This document shows, piece after piece, positions 1 through 6,511 of a stretch of 8,820 nt of DNA (the first letter of the stretch is position 1; each line of letters opens with the position of its first letter). The notes under the pieces are model-generated. The model was given only the letters and a program-made list of their open reading frames with translations. It was not told the DNA's origin and did no database searches. The DNA lies in assembly GCA_007123575.1 (NCBI GenBank), contig SKKV01000086.1, positions 1-8,820 on the forward strand, given 5' to 3'. This DNA is from Wenzhouxiangella sp. (lineage in GTDB: Bacteria; Pseudomonadota; Gammaproteobacteria; Xanthomonadales; Wenzhouxiangellaceae). A program made the translations under genes and the position numbers.

Positions 1-625
1 TGACGCCGGGCGTATCCAGCGGCACCAGGACCATGGAATGGCGATGGTGGCGATCGGCTTCCGGGTCGGTCAGGCCCATGAAAATGACTACCCGGCAGTC
101 CGGATGGCCAATGCCGGTCGACCACCATTTGCGGCCGTTCAGCACCACCTCGTCACCGTCGATGACGGCGGTGGCTTCCATGTTGGTGGCATCAGAGGAG
201 GCCACGGCCGGTTCGGTCATGCAGAATGCCGAGCGAATCTCGCCGGCCAGCAGCGGCTTCAGCCATTCGGCTTTCTGCGCGTCCGAGCCGTAATGGTAGA
301 GCACCTCCATGTTGCCGGTGTCGGGCGCGTTGCAGTTGAAGAGTTCCGGGGCAATGAACGACCGGCCCATGCGCTCGGCCAGCGGCGCGTAGTCCAGGTT
401 CGAAAGGCCCTGACCCAGGTCTTTGTCCGGCAGAAACAGGTTCCACAGGCCGGCCGCGCGCGCCTTGGCCTTGAGTTCGGGAATGATCGGGAGCACATGC
501 CAGGGGTTGTCCAATGCCGCCATCTGGCGATGCCACTCGGGCTCGATCGGCTCGACTTCCTCGCCCATGAAGCGATTGAGTTTCCGGGCCAGGTCAGTGG
601 CTTTTTCGGATGGCGTGAAATCCAC
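1..625 (-). CDS. Acyl-CoA dehydrogenase, ACAD10/11-like (N-terminal half, runs off window)
   Basis: FAD-dependent acyl-CoA dehydrogenase; the family oxidises acyl-CoA thioesters to 2-enoyl-CoA in fatty-acid or related catabolism. The 208 visible residues cover the helical N-terminal domain and the start of the middle beta domain. The flavin/substrate motif CMTEP lies at residues 135-139, followed by VASSDATN (141-148) and KWWSTG (166-171). The SSDATN and KWWS(T/S)G pattern is typical of the ACAD10/ACAD11-like branch rather than short- or medium-chain enzymes. The family is about 400 residues long, so roughly half is missing, including the C-terminal helical domain with the catalytic base. The start is GTG at 625-623: an in-frame TGA lies 27 bases upstream, no ATG lies between them, and a good GAGAGG ribosome site sits 6 bases before the GTG. 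The gene stands apart from typA by 432 bases, so it is probably its own transcription unit. Substrate length cannot be told. Confidence 0.9.
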   Translation of the reverse strand, partial: MDFTPSEKATDLARKLNRFMGEEVEPIEPEWHRQMAALDNPWHVLPIIPELKAKARAAGLWNLFLPDKDLGQGLSNLDYAPLAERMGRSFIAPELFNCNAPDTGNMEVLYHYGSDAQKAEWLKPLLAGEIRSAFCMTEPAVASSDATNMEATAVIDGDEVVLNGRKWWSTGIGHPDCRVVIFMGLTDPEADRHHRHSMVLVPLDTPGV

Positions 626-631
626 TATGCA

Positions 632-637
632 CCTCTC
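632..637 (-). promoter_or_regulatory. Ribosome binding site deciding the GTG start of the acyl-CoA dehydrogenase
   Basis: GAGAGG on the minus strand, 6 bases before GTG 625-623. It is the strongest Shine-Dalgarno match in the region and supports the non-ATG start. Confidence 0.7.
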
Positions 638-666
638 ATCGAAGAAATTTCATCTTGTTGATTACA

Positions 667-696
667 AATATAAAAAACAAAATCTTTCTCACGCAA
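667..696 (-). promoter_or_regulatory. Candidate sigma70-type promoter for the acyl-CoA dehydrogenase
   Basis: On the minus strand TTGCGT (696-691) is followed after 18 bases by TATATT (672-667), in an AT-rich stretch. The -10 matches the consensus at 5 of 6 positions, the -35 only at TTG. Transcription would start near 660, giving a leader of about 35 bases. The -35 lies inside the left arm of the inverted repeat at 684-764, so the repeat would supply part of the promoter. This is pattern matching only. Confidence 0.35.
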
Positions 697-764
697 AGAC
701 GCCAAGACGCAAAGGTTTTGATGGCTTATGTTGCTTGGCGTCTTAGCGTCTTGGCGTGAGAAAG
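684..764. repeat. Imperfect inverted repeat made of 8-base units (REP/MITE-like)
   Basis: Left arm 684-714 and right arm 734-764 are 31 bases each and complementary at 28 positions, around a 19-base spacer. Each arm is a 7-base end (CTTTCTC or GAGAAAG) plus three tandem 8-mers: ACGCAAAG, ACGCCAAG, ACGCAAAG on the left; CTTGGCGT, CTTAGCGT, CTTGGCGT on the right. The three mismatches all fall at the fifth base of an 8-mer. The composition differs from the flanking genes. From memory, repeats of this kind (ACGCAAAG units ending in a TCTCACG-type motif) are scattered between genes in many environmental bacteria. I cannot confirm other copies here, and no transposase or target duplication is evident. 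Confidence 0.75.
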
Positions 765-870
765 GTTTTTTCTGGTCGCAATTCAACAGTGAGTCCTAGG
801 GTGAACCAGGGCACTCAGCAGGAATTAACACGGTAATGGTAGCAGCGCGCCCGATTGGATGCTGAAAAGG

Positions 871-890
871 CGAGCTTATGTGCAAGCTCG
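871..890 (-). terminator. Weak candidate terminator for typA
   Basis: A perfect 7-bp stem (871-877 with 884-890) and a 6-base loop. On the minus strand it is followed by CC and then four T (868-865). It lies about 170 bases past the typA stop and is the only hairpin plus T-run on that strand in the gap. The stem is short and the T-run poor, so typA may end by Rho instead. Confidence 0.25.
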
Positions 891-939
891 GGCAATTTGA
901 TGACGCAGTTTGGGGGGCGATTGCGTATTTAACTGGTAA

Positions 940-1036
940 GCAACACTATGAAGCGCTTGGAAAAGCGCCTGCGCTTGAATTCGATGTACCGAGCGCCCGA
1001 TACGACCGCCGGCTCCTGCGAGCCGGCGGTTTTTTG
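940..1036 (+). ncRNA. Possible small RNA ending at the plus-strand terminator
   Basis: The strong plus-strand terminator at 1005-1035 has no plus-strand gene in front of it anywhere in the window. Immediately upstream, GCGCTT (953-958) pairs with AAGCGC (963-968) around a GGAA loop. An alternative pairing of AAGCGC (951-956) with GCGCTT (971-976) is also possible. No good promoter was found; the best near match is TTGCGT (921-926) with CACTAT (944-949), spacing 17, which is weak. The left boundary is a guess. It could equally be an unused terminator or one that blocks antisense transcription into typA. Confidence 0.25.
1005..1035 (+). terminator. Intrinsic terminator, plus-strand direction
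   Basis: A perfect stem of 10 bp (1006-1015 with 1020-1029), extended by an A-T pair to 1005/1030, with a CTGC loop and six T at 1030-1035. Read on the minus strand the same hairpin has the run of A in front and no T after it, so it cannot serve typA as a classical intrinsic terminator. It points towards the 3' end of typA. Confidence 0.75.
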
Positions 1037-1057
1037 TTCAGCCCTTTCGCTCAGCGC

Positions 1058-2866
1058 TTACGCCGTGGCGCGTTCGGCGCGCTTGCGCTCGTGTTCCTTG
1101 AGCAGGCGCTTGCGCAGACGGATGTGTTCCGGGGTGACTTCCAGCAGCTCGTCGTCGGCCAGGAATTCCAGCGCCTGTTCCAGGCTCATCCGGATCGGCG
1201 GGGTCAGCAGCAGGGCATCGTCCTTGCCGGCAGCGCGGATGTTGGTCAGCTTCTTGGATTTCAGCGGATTGACGATCAGGTCATTCTCACGCGCGTGCAG
1301 GCCGATGATCATGCCTTCGTAAACCTCTTCGCCGGCACCGACAAACAGTCGGCCTCGGTCCTGCAGGTTGAACAGCGAGTAGGCCACGGTAGTGCCCTGC
1401 TCCATGCTGATCAGGGTGCCGTTGATGCGGCCGGCAATCTTGTCCGTGACAGGACCCCAATGGTCGAAGACGCGGAAGAACAGGCCGGTACCGGCCGTCA
1501 TCGTGCGATAGGCCGACTGAAAACCGATCAGGCCGCGAGCCGGGGCGATGTAGTCCAGGCGCACCCGCCCCTTGCCGTCGGGCTGCATGTCCTTGAGCTG
1601 GCCCTTGCGTTCACCCATGGCCTGCATGACCGCGCCCTGATAAGGCTCTTCCAGGTCCAGCACCACCGATTCCCATGGCTCGCGCGTTTCACCATCAATT
1701 TCGCGCTTGCGCACGCGCGGCCGTGACACCGCCAACTCGTAGCCCTCGCGGCGCATGGACTCAATCAGCACCGACAGGTGCAGTTCACCGCGACCGGCAA
1801 CCTCGAACTGGTCGGGGTCGGCCGTATCGGAGACCTGCAGGGCAACGTTATGGCTGGCTTCCTGGTACAGCCTGGCACGCAGCTGGCGGCTGGTCAGGTA
1901 CTTGCCTTCGCGGCCGGCAAACGGCGAGTCGTTGACCTGGAAGGTCATGTGAATGGTCGGCTCGTCAACGCTCAGCGGCGGCAGGGCTTCGACATGGGCC
2001 GGGTCGCAAAGCGTATCGGAAATACCGATTGGCTCCAGGCCGGACACGCCGATGATGTCGCCGGCGGCCGCCTCAGGGATCTCTTCGCGCTTGAGCCCCT
2101 TGAATCCCAGCACCTGCAGCACCTTGCCGGCGCGCTTCTTGCCTTCGCGATCAACCACCGCCACCGGCTGATTGGTGCGAATGCGACCACGGCGAATTCG
2201 GCCAATGCCGATCAGGCCGACATAGGTCGAGTAGGACAGGCTGGTGATCTGCATCTGGAAGGGGCCGTCGGGATCGACCGGAGGTGCCGGCACATGCTCG
2301 ATCAGGGCCTCGAACAACGGCGTCAGATCACCTTCACGCACGCTTTCGTCCAGCCCGGCATAGCCGTTCAGGCCGGAGGCGTAAATCACCGGGAAATCCA
2401 GCTGCTCGTCGGTCGCACCGAGCTTGTCGAACAGATCAAAGGTCTGGTTCAGCACCCAGTCCGGGCGCGCGCCCGGCCGATCGATCTTGTTGATCACCAC
2501 GATCGGCTTGAAGCCCATGGCGAACGCTTTCTGGGTGACAAAGCGGGTTTGCGGCATCGGCCCGTCGACGGCATCGACCAGCAGCAGCACCGAGTCGACC
2601 ATCGACAGAACACGCTCAACCTCGCCGCCGAAATCGGCGTGGCCCGGGGTGTCGACGATATTGATTCGCCACTCGCCCCAGTTGATGGCGGTGTTCTTGG
2701 CCAGGATGGTAATGCCGCGTTCGCGCTCCTGGTCCTCGGAGTCCATGACCCGCTCGGTCAGGCGCTCGTGGGCGGCAAATTCGCCGGACTGGCGCAGCAG
2801 TTGATCGACCAGGGTGGTCTTGCCGTGGTCAACGTGGGCAATGATGGCGATATTGCGAAGCTTCAT
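1058..2866 (-). CDS. typA: Ribosome-associated translational GTPase TypA/BipA
   Basis: TypA/BipA is a translation-factor GTPase related to EF-G and LepA. It binds the 70S ribosome, aids 50S assembly and is needed for stress and low-temperature growth in several bacteria. The 602 residues match the usual length of just over 600. All G motifs are present: P-loop AHVDHGKTT (10-18), switch I region GITILAKNT (51-59), DTPGH (72-76), NKID (126-129) and a G5-like SGLNG (164-168). The rest of the chain reads as the beta-barrel domain II, the EF-G-like domains and the BipA-specific C-terminal region, ending in a basic tail. The ATG at 2866-2864 gives the canonical MKLRNIAIIAHVDHGK start; no clear Shine-Dalgarno site precedes it. 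It lies 97 bases after hemY and probably has its own promoter. Identification is secure. Confidence 0.97.
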   Translation of the reverse strand: MKLRNIAIIAHVDHGKTTLVDQLLRQSGEFAAHERLTERVMDSEDQERERGITILAKNTAINWGEWRINIVDTPGHADFGGEVERVLSMVDSVLLLVDAVDGPMPQTRFVTQKAFAMGFKPIVVINKIDRPGARPDWVLNQTFDLFDKLGATDEQLDFPVIYASGLNGYAGLDESVREGDLTPLFEALIEHVPAPPVDPDGPFQMQITSLSYSTYVGLIGIGRIRRGRIRTNQPVAVVDREGKKRAGKVLQVLGFKGLKREEIPEAAAGDIIGVSGLEPIGISDTLCDPAHVEALPPLSVDEPTIHMTFQVNDSPFAGREGKYLTSRQLRARLYQEASHNVALQVSDTADPDQFEVAGRGELHLSVLIESMRREGYELAVSRPRVRKREIDGETREPWESVVLDLEEPYQGAVMQAMGERKGQLKDMQPDGKGRVRLDYIAPARGLIGFQSAYRTMTAGTGLFFRVFDHWGPVTDKIAGRINGTLISMEQGTTVAYSLFNLQDRGRLFVGAGEEVYEGMIIGLHARENDLIVNPLKSKKLTNIRAAGKDDALLLTPPIRMSLEQALEFLADDELLEVTPEHIRLRKRLLKEHERKRAERATA

Positions 2867-2895
2867 GAGGGCACTGAAAAAGAAGGCAGCCCGCC

Positions 2896-2950
2896 ATTAT
2901 GCCCGAAGCCCGGGGCCTACAGGAGATTATCGCCGTACTTGACTGTTTAC
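2896..2950 (-). promoter_or_regulatory. Candidate typA promoter region
   Basis: The 97-base gap between hemY and typA contains two -10-like hexamers on the minus strand: GATAAT (2931-2926) and CATAAT (2901-2896). Each matches TATAAT at 5 of 6 positions. Neither has a good -35 at 16-18 bases; the best in front of GATAAT is a poor match. The gap suggests typA is transcribed separately from the hem genes, though read-through remains possible since no terminator is seen after hemY. Confidence 0.3.
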
Positions 2951-2963
2951 TCCACAGCCGAGA

Positions 2964-4166
2964 TCAAGGGCTGTTGTCAACCGATGGCGGCGGCAGCGGC
3001 TCGGCGCCGCGGCCCTGGCGCAGGCGCAGGGCGTTGCGGTAGCACTGGGTCGCCGCCTCCAGCTGTCCGGAACGGTCGAGAATGCGGCCTAAGGCGGCGT
3101 AGGCCTGCTCATCCGGGCGCTGGGCCAGGGCTGCTTCCAACGCCTCGCGGGCTTTTTCGTACTGGCGATCATCCAGGTAGAGCATGCCCAAGGCGTAGCG
3201 CACGCCGCCATGATCGGGTTCCTGCCGCGCCCAGCGTTCGCAGTCGGCCAGGCGCGCGGCCCGGTTTTCGTCGTCAGCCTGAGCGTATATGCGCAGGGCT
3301 TCGTCATCCAGGCTGTGATCCAGCAGGCGCTTCAACGCCGGTCCACCCAGGGCTGGCTGGCCCAGCTCGCCGGCCCGCCTGGCGTAGGCCAGGACAATCT
3401 CGCGAGACTTGCGCTGGCGACGCCCCAGTGCCTGCATGGCTGCTTCCAGCGCGCCAACATCAACGGCATGTTCGATTTCGCGCACGGCGGCATGCACGAT
3501 CAGCGCCTCACAGCGCTCGGCGTCGATCATCCCCGCCTTGCGCACCGCCGGCGCCAGCAGGCGCACATCGCGCCAGCGATCCAGCTCCTGATAGGCCTGG
3601 AGGAGCAGGCGCAGCACCCCGGTATGACGCGGCTTGCGCAGGTGCAAATCTTCCAGCACCGGAATCGCTTCATCGGTGCGCCCCTCCCCGGTCAGCAGGC
3701 GTGCCCGGGCCAGGTTAGTAACGAAATGACGCCGGCCAAAACGCCGATCAGCCAGCTTCAACCAGCGATCACGGCCGCTGCGATCGGCCTGGCCCTGGGC
3801 GGCGCGCGCCGCGGCCAGGTAGCCGGCGGTACTCGATCGATAAGTCATCGAGCGTGACAAGGCCTTCTCGGCCCGCTGCCAGTCGCCTTCGGTCAGCGCC
3901 AGCAAGCCATCTTCAAGCTGGTGCCGCGCCCGGCGCTCGCGGGCCGTCCGCCAAAGGCGACCCGGCAGGCGAATCAAACCAAACGCCAGCGACAGCGCCA
4001 CCCAAGAAACCAGCACCGCGGCGGCCAGGGCCAGCAGCGACATTTCAATGCGCCACGGCCCGAAATCCATCATGACGTAACCGGGGTCCTGCAGCAGCCG
4101 CGGCGCCAACAGCGCCGCGGCCAGCAGCGCCAGCAGAACCAGGACAACAAGAACGATCCGTTTCAC
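2964..4166 (-). CDS. hemY: HemY, membrane-anchored TPR protein of the hem operon
   Basis: Gammaproteobacterial HemY, an inner-membrane protein of unknown biochemical role linked to heme synthesis by operon position. It is not the Bacillus protoporphyrinogen oxidase that shares the name. The 400 residues begin with two membrane helices (about 4-22 and 42-64), the HemY N-terminal domain. They continue as a helical, alanine- and arginine-rich region with tetratricopeptide-type repeats; the clearest runs from about residue 320 to 380 and contains an ALGRILDRSGQLEAA-like TPR segment. The start codon is GTG (4166-4164), overlapping the hemX stop as GTGA. No strong ribosome site is visible, so translation is probably coupled to hemX. 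The family length of about 400 agrees. A scaffold or quality-control role for heme enzymes is often suggested but unproven. Confidence 0.9.
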   Translation of the reverse strand: MKRIVLVVLVLLALLAAALLAPRLLQDPGYVMMDFGPWRIEMSLLALAAAVLVSWVALSLAFGLIRLPGRLWRTARERRARHQLEDGLLALTEGDWQRAEKALSRSMTYRSSTAGYLAAARAAQGQADRSGRDRWLKLADRRFGRRHFVTNLARARLLTGEGRTDEAIPVLEDLHLRKPRHTGVLRLLLQAYQELDRWRDVRLLAPAVRKAGMIDAERCEALIVHAAVREIEHAVDVGALEAAMQALGRRQRKSREIVLAYARRAGELGQPALGGPALKRLLDHSLDDEALRIYAQADDENRAARLADCERWARQEPDHGGVRYALGMLYLDDRQYEKAREALEAALAQRPDEQAYAALGRILDRSGQLEAATQCYRNALRLRQGRGAEPLPPPSVDNSP

Positions 4167-5377
4167 GCCGAATCCAGATGCGTTTGCAAGGCGCGCAAGG
4201 CCTCCCCAAGGCCATCGGGTGCCCGCGCGCCCTCCAGCGACTTGAGCTCGCCCAGGTGCTCGCTGGCTTCCCGAACATCGACATCTTCGGTGTCAAACCA
4301 GCGCTCGACCAGGTCCAGGGCCGCGCCCAGCTGATGGCCCAGTTCAAGCAGGTTGCGCCGGACCAGGGCCAGCTCGGCTGCCACCAGGCGCAGGCGAAGC
4401 TGCTCGCGCAGGCTGTCCAGCACCTCCTCGGGCAGGGCCAGCTCGTCGCGTCGACTGACCGTAAACAGCCGGCCCAGGGCCGAGCGCATATCGCCCAGCC
4501 AGCCGCCATTTTCCTGGTCGGACTCGGGCAATGATTGATCGGCATCGGCGCGCGCGCGCAGCGGCCAATCGGGAGTCGACTCCGCGATTCGGTTTAGACG
4601 CACCTGCCACCGTTCCCAATCCGGCTCGCGGGCGGCCTCGAGGCTGTCCATCTCGGCAGCCAGCAAGCGTCGCACCTGGCCGAGGCGCGGATCATCGACG
4701 GCCCGAACCAGGCGCTCGGCCCGCTCATAAGCAGAACGCGCGGCCGGCCAGTCGCCGGCCAGCTCGGCCCGTTCCTGGCCGAATCTGAGCAGCGAAGCCG
4801 CTTCCAGCAGGCGCAGTCGACGTTCCAGCTCGCGATCGACTTCGCGCTGCTGGCCCTCTTGCTGCCAGAGCTCCTGCAGCTGGGCATTGACCTCGCTTTC
4901 CAGGGTCTCCAGGTCACGCGCCTGGCGCTGAAGCTGTTCGGACAGCTCGTCCCTGCTCGACGCGGCCTGGTCAAGCCGGCCGGCCAGCGATTCCCGCTCG
5001 CCAGACGCCGCTTCCAGCGCTTGTTCCAGGCGCTCCAGGCGATCACTCAAGTCCGACAGCCCCGCTTCCAGACGCCCGCTGACGGCCTCCACCGACGATG
5101 GCGAGGCAAAATCAAGCGCCTCGCGCTCGTCGGTCTGATCAATCCAGGGGTAGACCGCCAGAGCCAGCGCCGCCAGGGCGATCAAGGCAACAACAATCAG
5201 GCCCAGGCGACCCTGCCGGGGCGGCGGCGGCTGACTTTCGCGCGGTTTGTTCTCAGCGGTATCCGATGTCGAGCGGTCAGCATCGCTGGCTTCATTGCCC
5301 GCAGTTTGTACTTTTTCCTCTGAAGCCTGCTTGCGGGCGCCAGCTTCGGTAGTGTCCTGTTCGCTCATGCCTCGCAT
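4163..5377 (-). CDS. hemX: HemX, single-pass membrane protein with coiled coil
   Basis: HemX family protein (PF04375 type) encoded between hemD and hemY. Databases often label it uroporphyrinogen-III C-methyltransferase, but no methyltransferase domain is present here, so that name should not be used. The 404 residues comprise an acidic, disordered cytoplasmic N-terminus (1-55), a proline patch (PPPPR), one membrane helix (about 58-77), a long coiled coil rich in Glu, Gln, Arg and Leu (about 95-190), and a helical C-terminal domain. The start is ambiguous: ATG at 5377, or ATG at 5368 giving the MSEQ start common in the family. Neither has a well-placed ribosome site. It follows hemD after 94 bases and overlaps hemY. 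The likely role is assembly or scaffolding in tetrapyrrole synthesis; this is inferred from context, not shown. Confidence 0.88.
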   Translation of the reverse strand: MRGMSEQDTTEAGARKQASEEKVQTAGNEASDADRSTSDTAENKPRESQPPPPRQGRLGLIVVALIALAALALAVYPWIDQTDEREALDFASPSSVEAVSGRLEAGLSDLSDRLERLEQALEAASGERESLAGRLDQAASSRDELSEQLQRQARDLETLESEVNAQLQELWQQEGQQREVDRELERRLRLLEAASLLRFGQERAELAGDWPAARSAYERAERLVRAVDDPRLGQVRRLLAAEMDSLEAAREPDWERWQVRLNRIAESTPDWPLRARADADQSLPESDQENGGWLGDMRSALGRLFTVSRRDELALPEEVLDSLREQLRLRLVAAELALVRRNLLELGHQLGAALDLVERWFDTEDVDVREASEHLGELKSLEGARAPDGLGEALRALQTHLDSA

Positions 5378-5471
5378 TTGCCAAACGGTGGTGTCGTGGT
5401 TTTCAGATTACCGTAACTCGGGCCGGCCTGTCTGCTTCGTTGCGGATGATGCATTCAAAATACTCCAATGG

Positions 5472-6218
5472 TCAGAGCAATCGATACAGCGCTTCCAGCA
5501 TGGCCACGTTGTCGGCACTGGCGGCCCGCTCGACCCGTGAACCCCCCATCTTTTCTGCCAGCTCGGCTACGCGCGGCGAAGGCGCGACCATGACTCCGTT
5601 AATGACTCGCTGCCACAATTCAGGGTCAAGCTGTTCCTTGAGCCCATGCAAGGCACCGGCGCTGGCCAATAGACAGGCCGACGACCTGGCCTGGGCCAGG
5701 GCTGCCAGCGTCGCTTCTGGCAACCGGCGTGGCAAGCGCCTGTAGACGTGCAGGCAATCGACCATCGCCCCTCTTGCAGCCAGTGTTTTGGCCAGTAACT
5801 GACGGCCACCGGCCGCCGCCAGAATGATCACCCTCAGGCCCTTTACGTCCTTTAATTCCGCCAGCGCCAGCATCGATTCGCTATTGCCGACCGACTTCGG
5901 ACAGACCACCTGCTTCAGGCCAAGGCTGTTGGCGACATCCCTGGTCCCCGGTCCGGGTACGACCAGCGGGCAGGCCGATAGCGTTTCGGCACCGAGCAGT
6001 TCAACGGAGCGGCGCACGCTTTCGGCGCTGGTGAGAATCAGTCGATCACAGGGTGTCAAACGCTTGAAGGCACCTCTAAGCTGGTCCGGCTCGGCCGGCC
6101 CCTCAAGCGTCAGCGGGCTGGCGTCAACTGCCGGCCAGCCGTCCGCTTGCAGTTTGCGCAAAAGCTGCCGTCCGGCAGCGCCGGTCCGGGTAACCAGCAC
6201 AAGCTCCTTACGCATCAT
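5472..6218 (-). CDS. hemD: Uroporphyrinogen-III synthase HemD
   Basis: Cytoplasmic enzyme that closes hydroxymethylbilane with inversion of ring D to give uroporphyrinogen III, the last step common to heme, siroheme and cobalamin. The 248 residues are typical for the family. Sequence is poorly conserved in HemD, but the characteristic pieces are present: N-terminal VLVTRTGAAGRQL (about 7-19), an ILTSAESVRR segment (the 'lTS.naV' motif), VVPGPGTRDVANSLG (the 'aVG..Ta..l' motif), and a second half with LLASAGALHGL and VAPSPRVAELAEKMG. An ATG-ATG pair starts the gene; the first ATG (6218) is preferred because AGAGG (6231-6227) lies 8 bases before it. Unusually, 293 bases with a terminator separate it from hemC. 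Its promoter is therefore either inside that gap or transcription depends on read-through. Confidence 0.92.
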   Translation of the reverse strand: MMRKELVLVTRTGAAGRQLLRKLQADGWPAVDASPLTLEGPAEPDQLRGAFKRLTPCDRLILTSAESVRRSVELLGAETLSACPLVVPGPGTRDVANSLGLKQVVCPKSVGNSESMLALAELKDVKGLRVIILAAAGGRQLLAKTLAARGAMVDCLHVYRRLPRRLPEATLAALAQARSSACLLASAGALHGLKEQLDPELWQRVINGVMVAPSPRVAELAEKMGGSRVERAASADNVAMLEALYRLL

Positions 6219-6226
6219 TCAAGAAA

Positions 6227-6231
6227 CCTCT
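6227..6231 (-). promoter_or_regulatory. Ribosome binding site of hemD
   Basis: AGAGG on the minus strand, 8 bases before the first of two adjacent ATG codons and 11 before the second. This favours the first ATG. Confidence 0.55.
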
Positions 6232-6277
6232 GAAAGACCATGCTCGGAAAAAGCATCCTCGGAACAGGCGTCCAAAT

Positions 6278-6307
6278 AAAAAAAGCCCGCTACAATGAGC
6301 GGGCTTT
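6278..6307 (-). terminator. Intrinsic terminator between hemC and hemD
   Basis: A perfect 10-bp stem, AAAGCCCGCT with AGCGGGCTTT (6307-6298 with 6291-6282 on the minus strand), with a 6-base loop. It is followed by an unbroken T-run (seven T, 6284-6278, including the last three of the stem). On the plus strand the stem is followed only by CTT, so the minus direction is favoured. It stands 60 bases before the hemD start and 204 bases after the hemC stop. It should end most hemC transcription or act as an attenuator for hemD. Confidence 0.85.
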
Positions 6308-6455
6308 CTTGGATAGAATCCGGGCGCCTAGTATAACTCGCCAAAGTGCTGGGGGCTTGCGTGTTGGCGTTGGCAGTAGGGGGACGCACCTCAGCAAGAG
6401 ATACTGTGGATGGCGCCCGGAAATCGAATCGTTCTGGAACCCCTTTTGCAACGAT
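6278..6455 (-). ncRNA. Candidate structured RNA between hemC and hemD
   Basis: Read on the minus strand, the gap folds by eye into three parts. First, ATCGTT (6455-6450) pairs with AACGAT (6433-6428). Second is a long rod: CCGGGCGCC (6420-6412) with GGCGCCCGG (6328-6320), AGTAT (6405-6401) with ATACT (6334-6330), and CTC with GAG. The rod continues with TGCTG (6396-6392) and CAGCA (6351-6347), GG with CC, and TGCGT (6388-6384) with ACGCA (6362-6358), in nested order. Third is the terminator at 6307-6278. About 30 nested pairs over 100 bases is more than I would expect by chance, and the order ends in a terminator as a small RNA gene or leader would. It matches no RNA family I know: 6S, 4.5S, tmRNA and RNase P signatures are absent. 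A possible promoter, TGGACA (6492-6487) and CACGAT (6469-6464), has a poor -10. It may instead be a hemC 3' UTR or a hemD leader. Confidence 0.4.
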
Positions 6456-6511
6456 GTGGTGCTATCGTGCCAGAGCGTCGCCGATTTGTCCAGCCCTGTT
6501 TTGAAAAAAAT

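Larger units (their letters stand above)
626..1057. other. 432-base non-coding stretch between typA and the acyl-CoA dehydrogenase
   Basis: No convincing coding sequence lies here on either strand; the longer plus-strand frames continue into typA as antisense shadows. From left to right it holds the ribosome site and promoter candidate of the acyl-CoA dehydrogenase, the 8-mer inverted repeat (684-764), and about 100 bases without recognisable structure. Next come a 7-bp hairpin (871-890), a hairpin with a GGAA loop (953-968), and a strong plus-strand intrinsic terminator (1005-1035). Confidence 0.6.

Noticed and set aside
847..1001. Direct repeat GCGCCCGAT at 847-855 and 993-1001
   Set aside because: Nine bases twice in GC-rich DNA is expected by chance and has no further structure.
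878..1726. 282-codon plus-strand frame starting in the typA-acd gap
   Set aside because: About 190 of its codons are antisense to typA, and it passes through the plus-strand terminator hairpin. No ribosome site or recognisable domain is present.
1778..3718. 646-codon plus-strand open frame antisense to typA and hemY
   Set aside because: It lies opposite two securely identified genes. Its translation is low-complexity and resembles no family, as expected of a GC-rich shadow frame.
4163..5377. HemX as uroporphyrinogen-III C-methyltransferase
   Set aside because: No methyltransferase domain or SAM-binding motif is visible; the sequence is a membrane helix plus a coiled coil.
5378..5471. Promoter for hemX in the hemD-hemX gap
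   Set aside because: CAGACA and TAATCT with 18-base spacing is too poor a match, and no hairpin with a T-run is present, so co-transcription with hemD is the simpler reading.
6309..6337. Plus-strand promoter TTGGAT, 17 bases, TATAAC
   Set aside because: The spacing is ideal and the -10 good, but the -35 matches only at TTG. It lies inside the stems of the proposed minus-strand RNA, and no plus-strand gene follows. It cannot be excluded, yet there is nothing for it to express.
6278..6511. Known housekeeping RNA (6S, 4.5S, tmRNA, RNase P) in the hemC-hemD gap
   Set aside because: None of the conserved core sequences I know for these RNAs is present on either strand.
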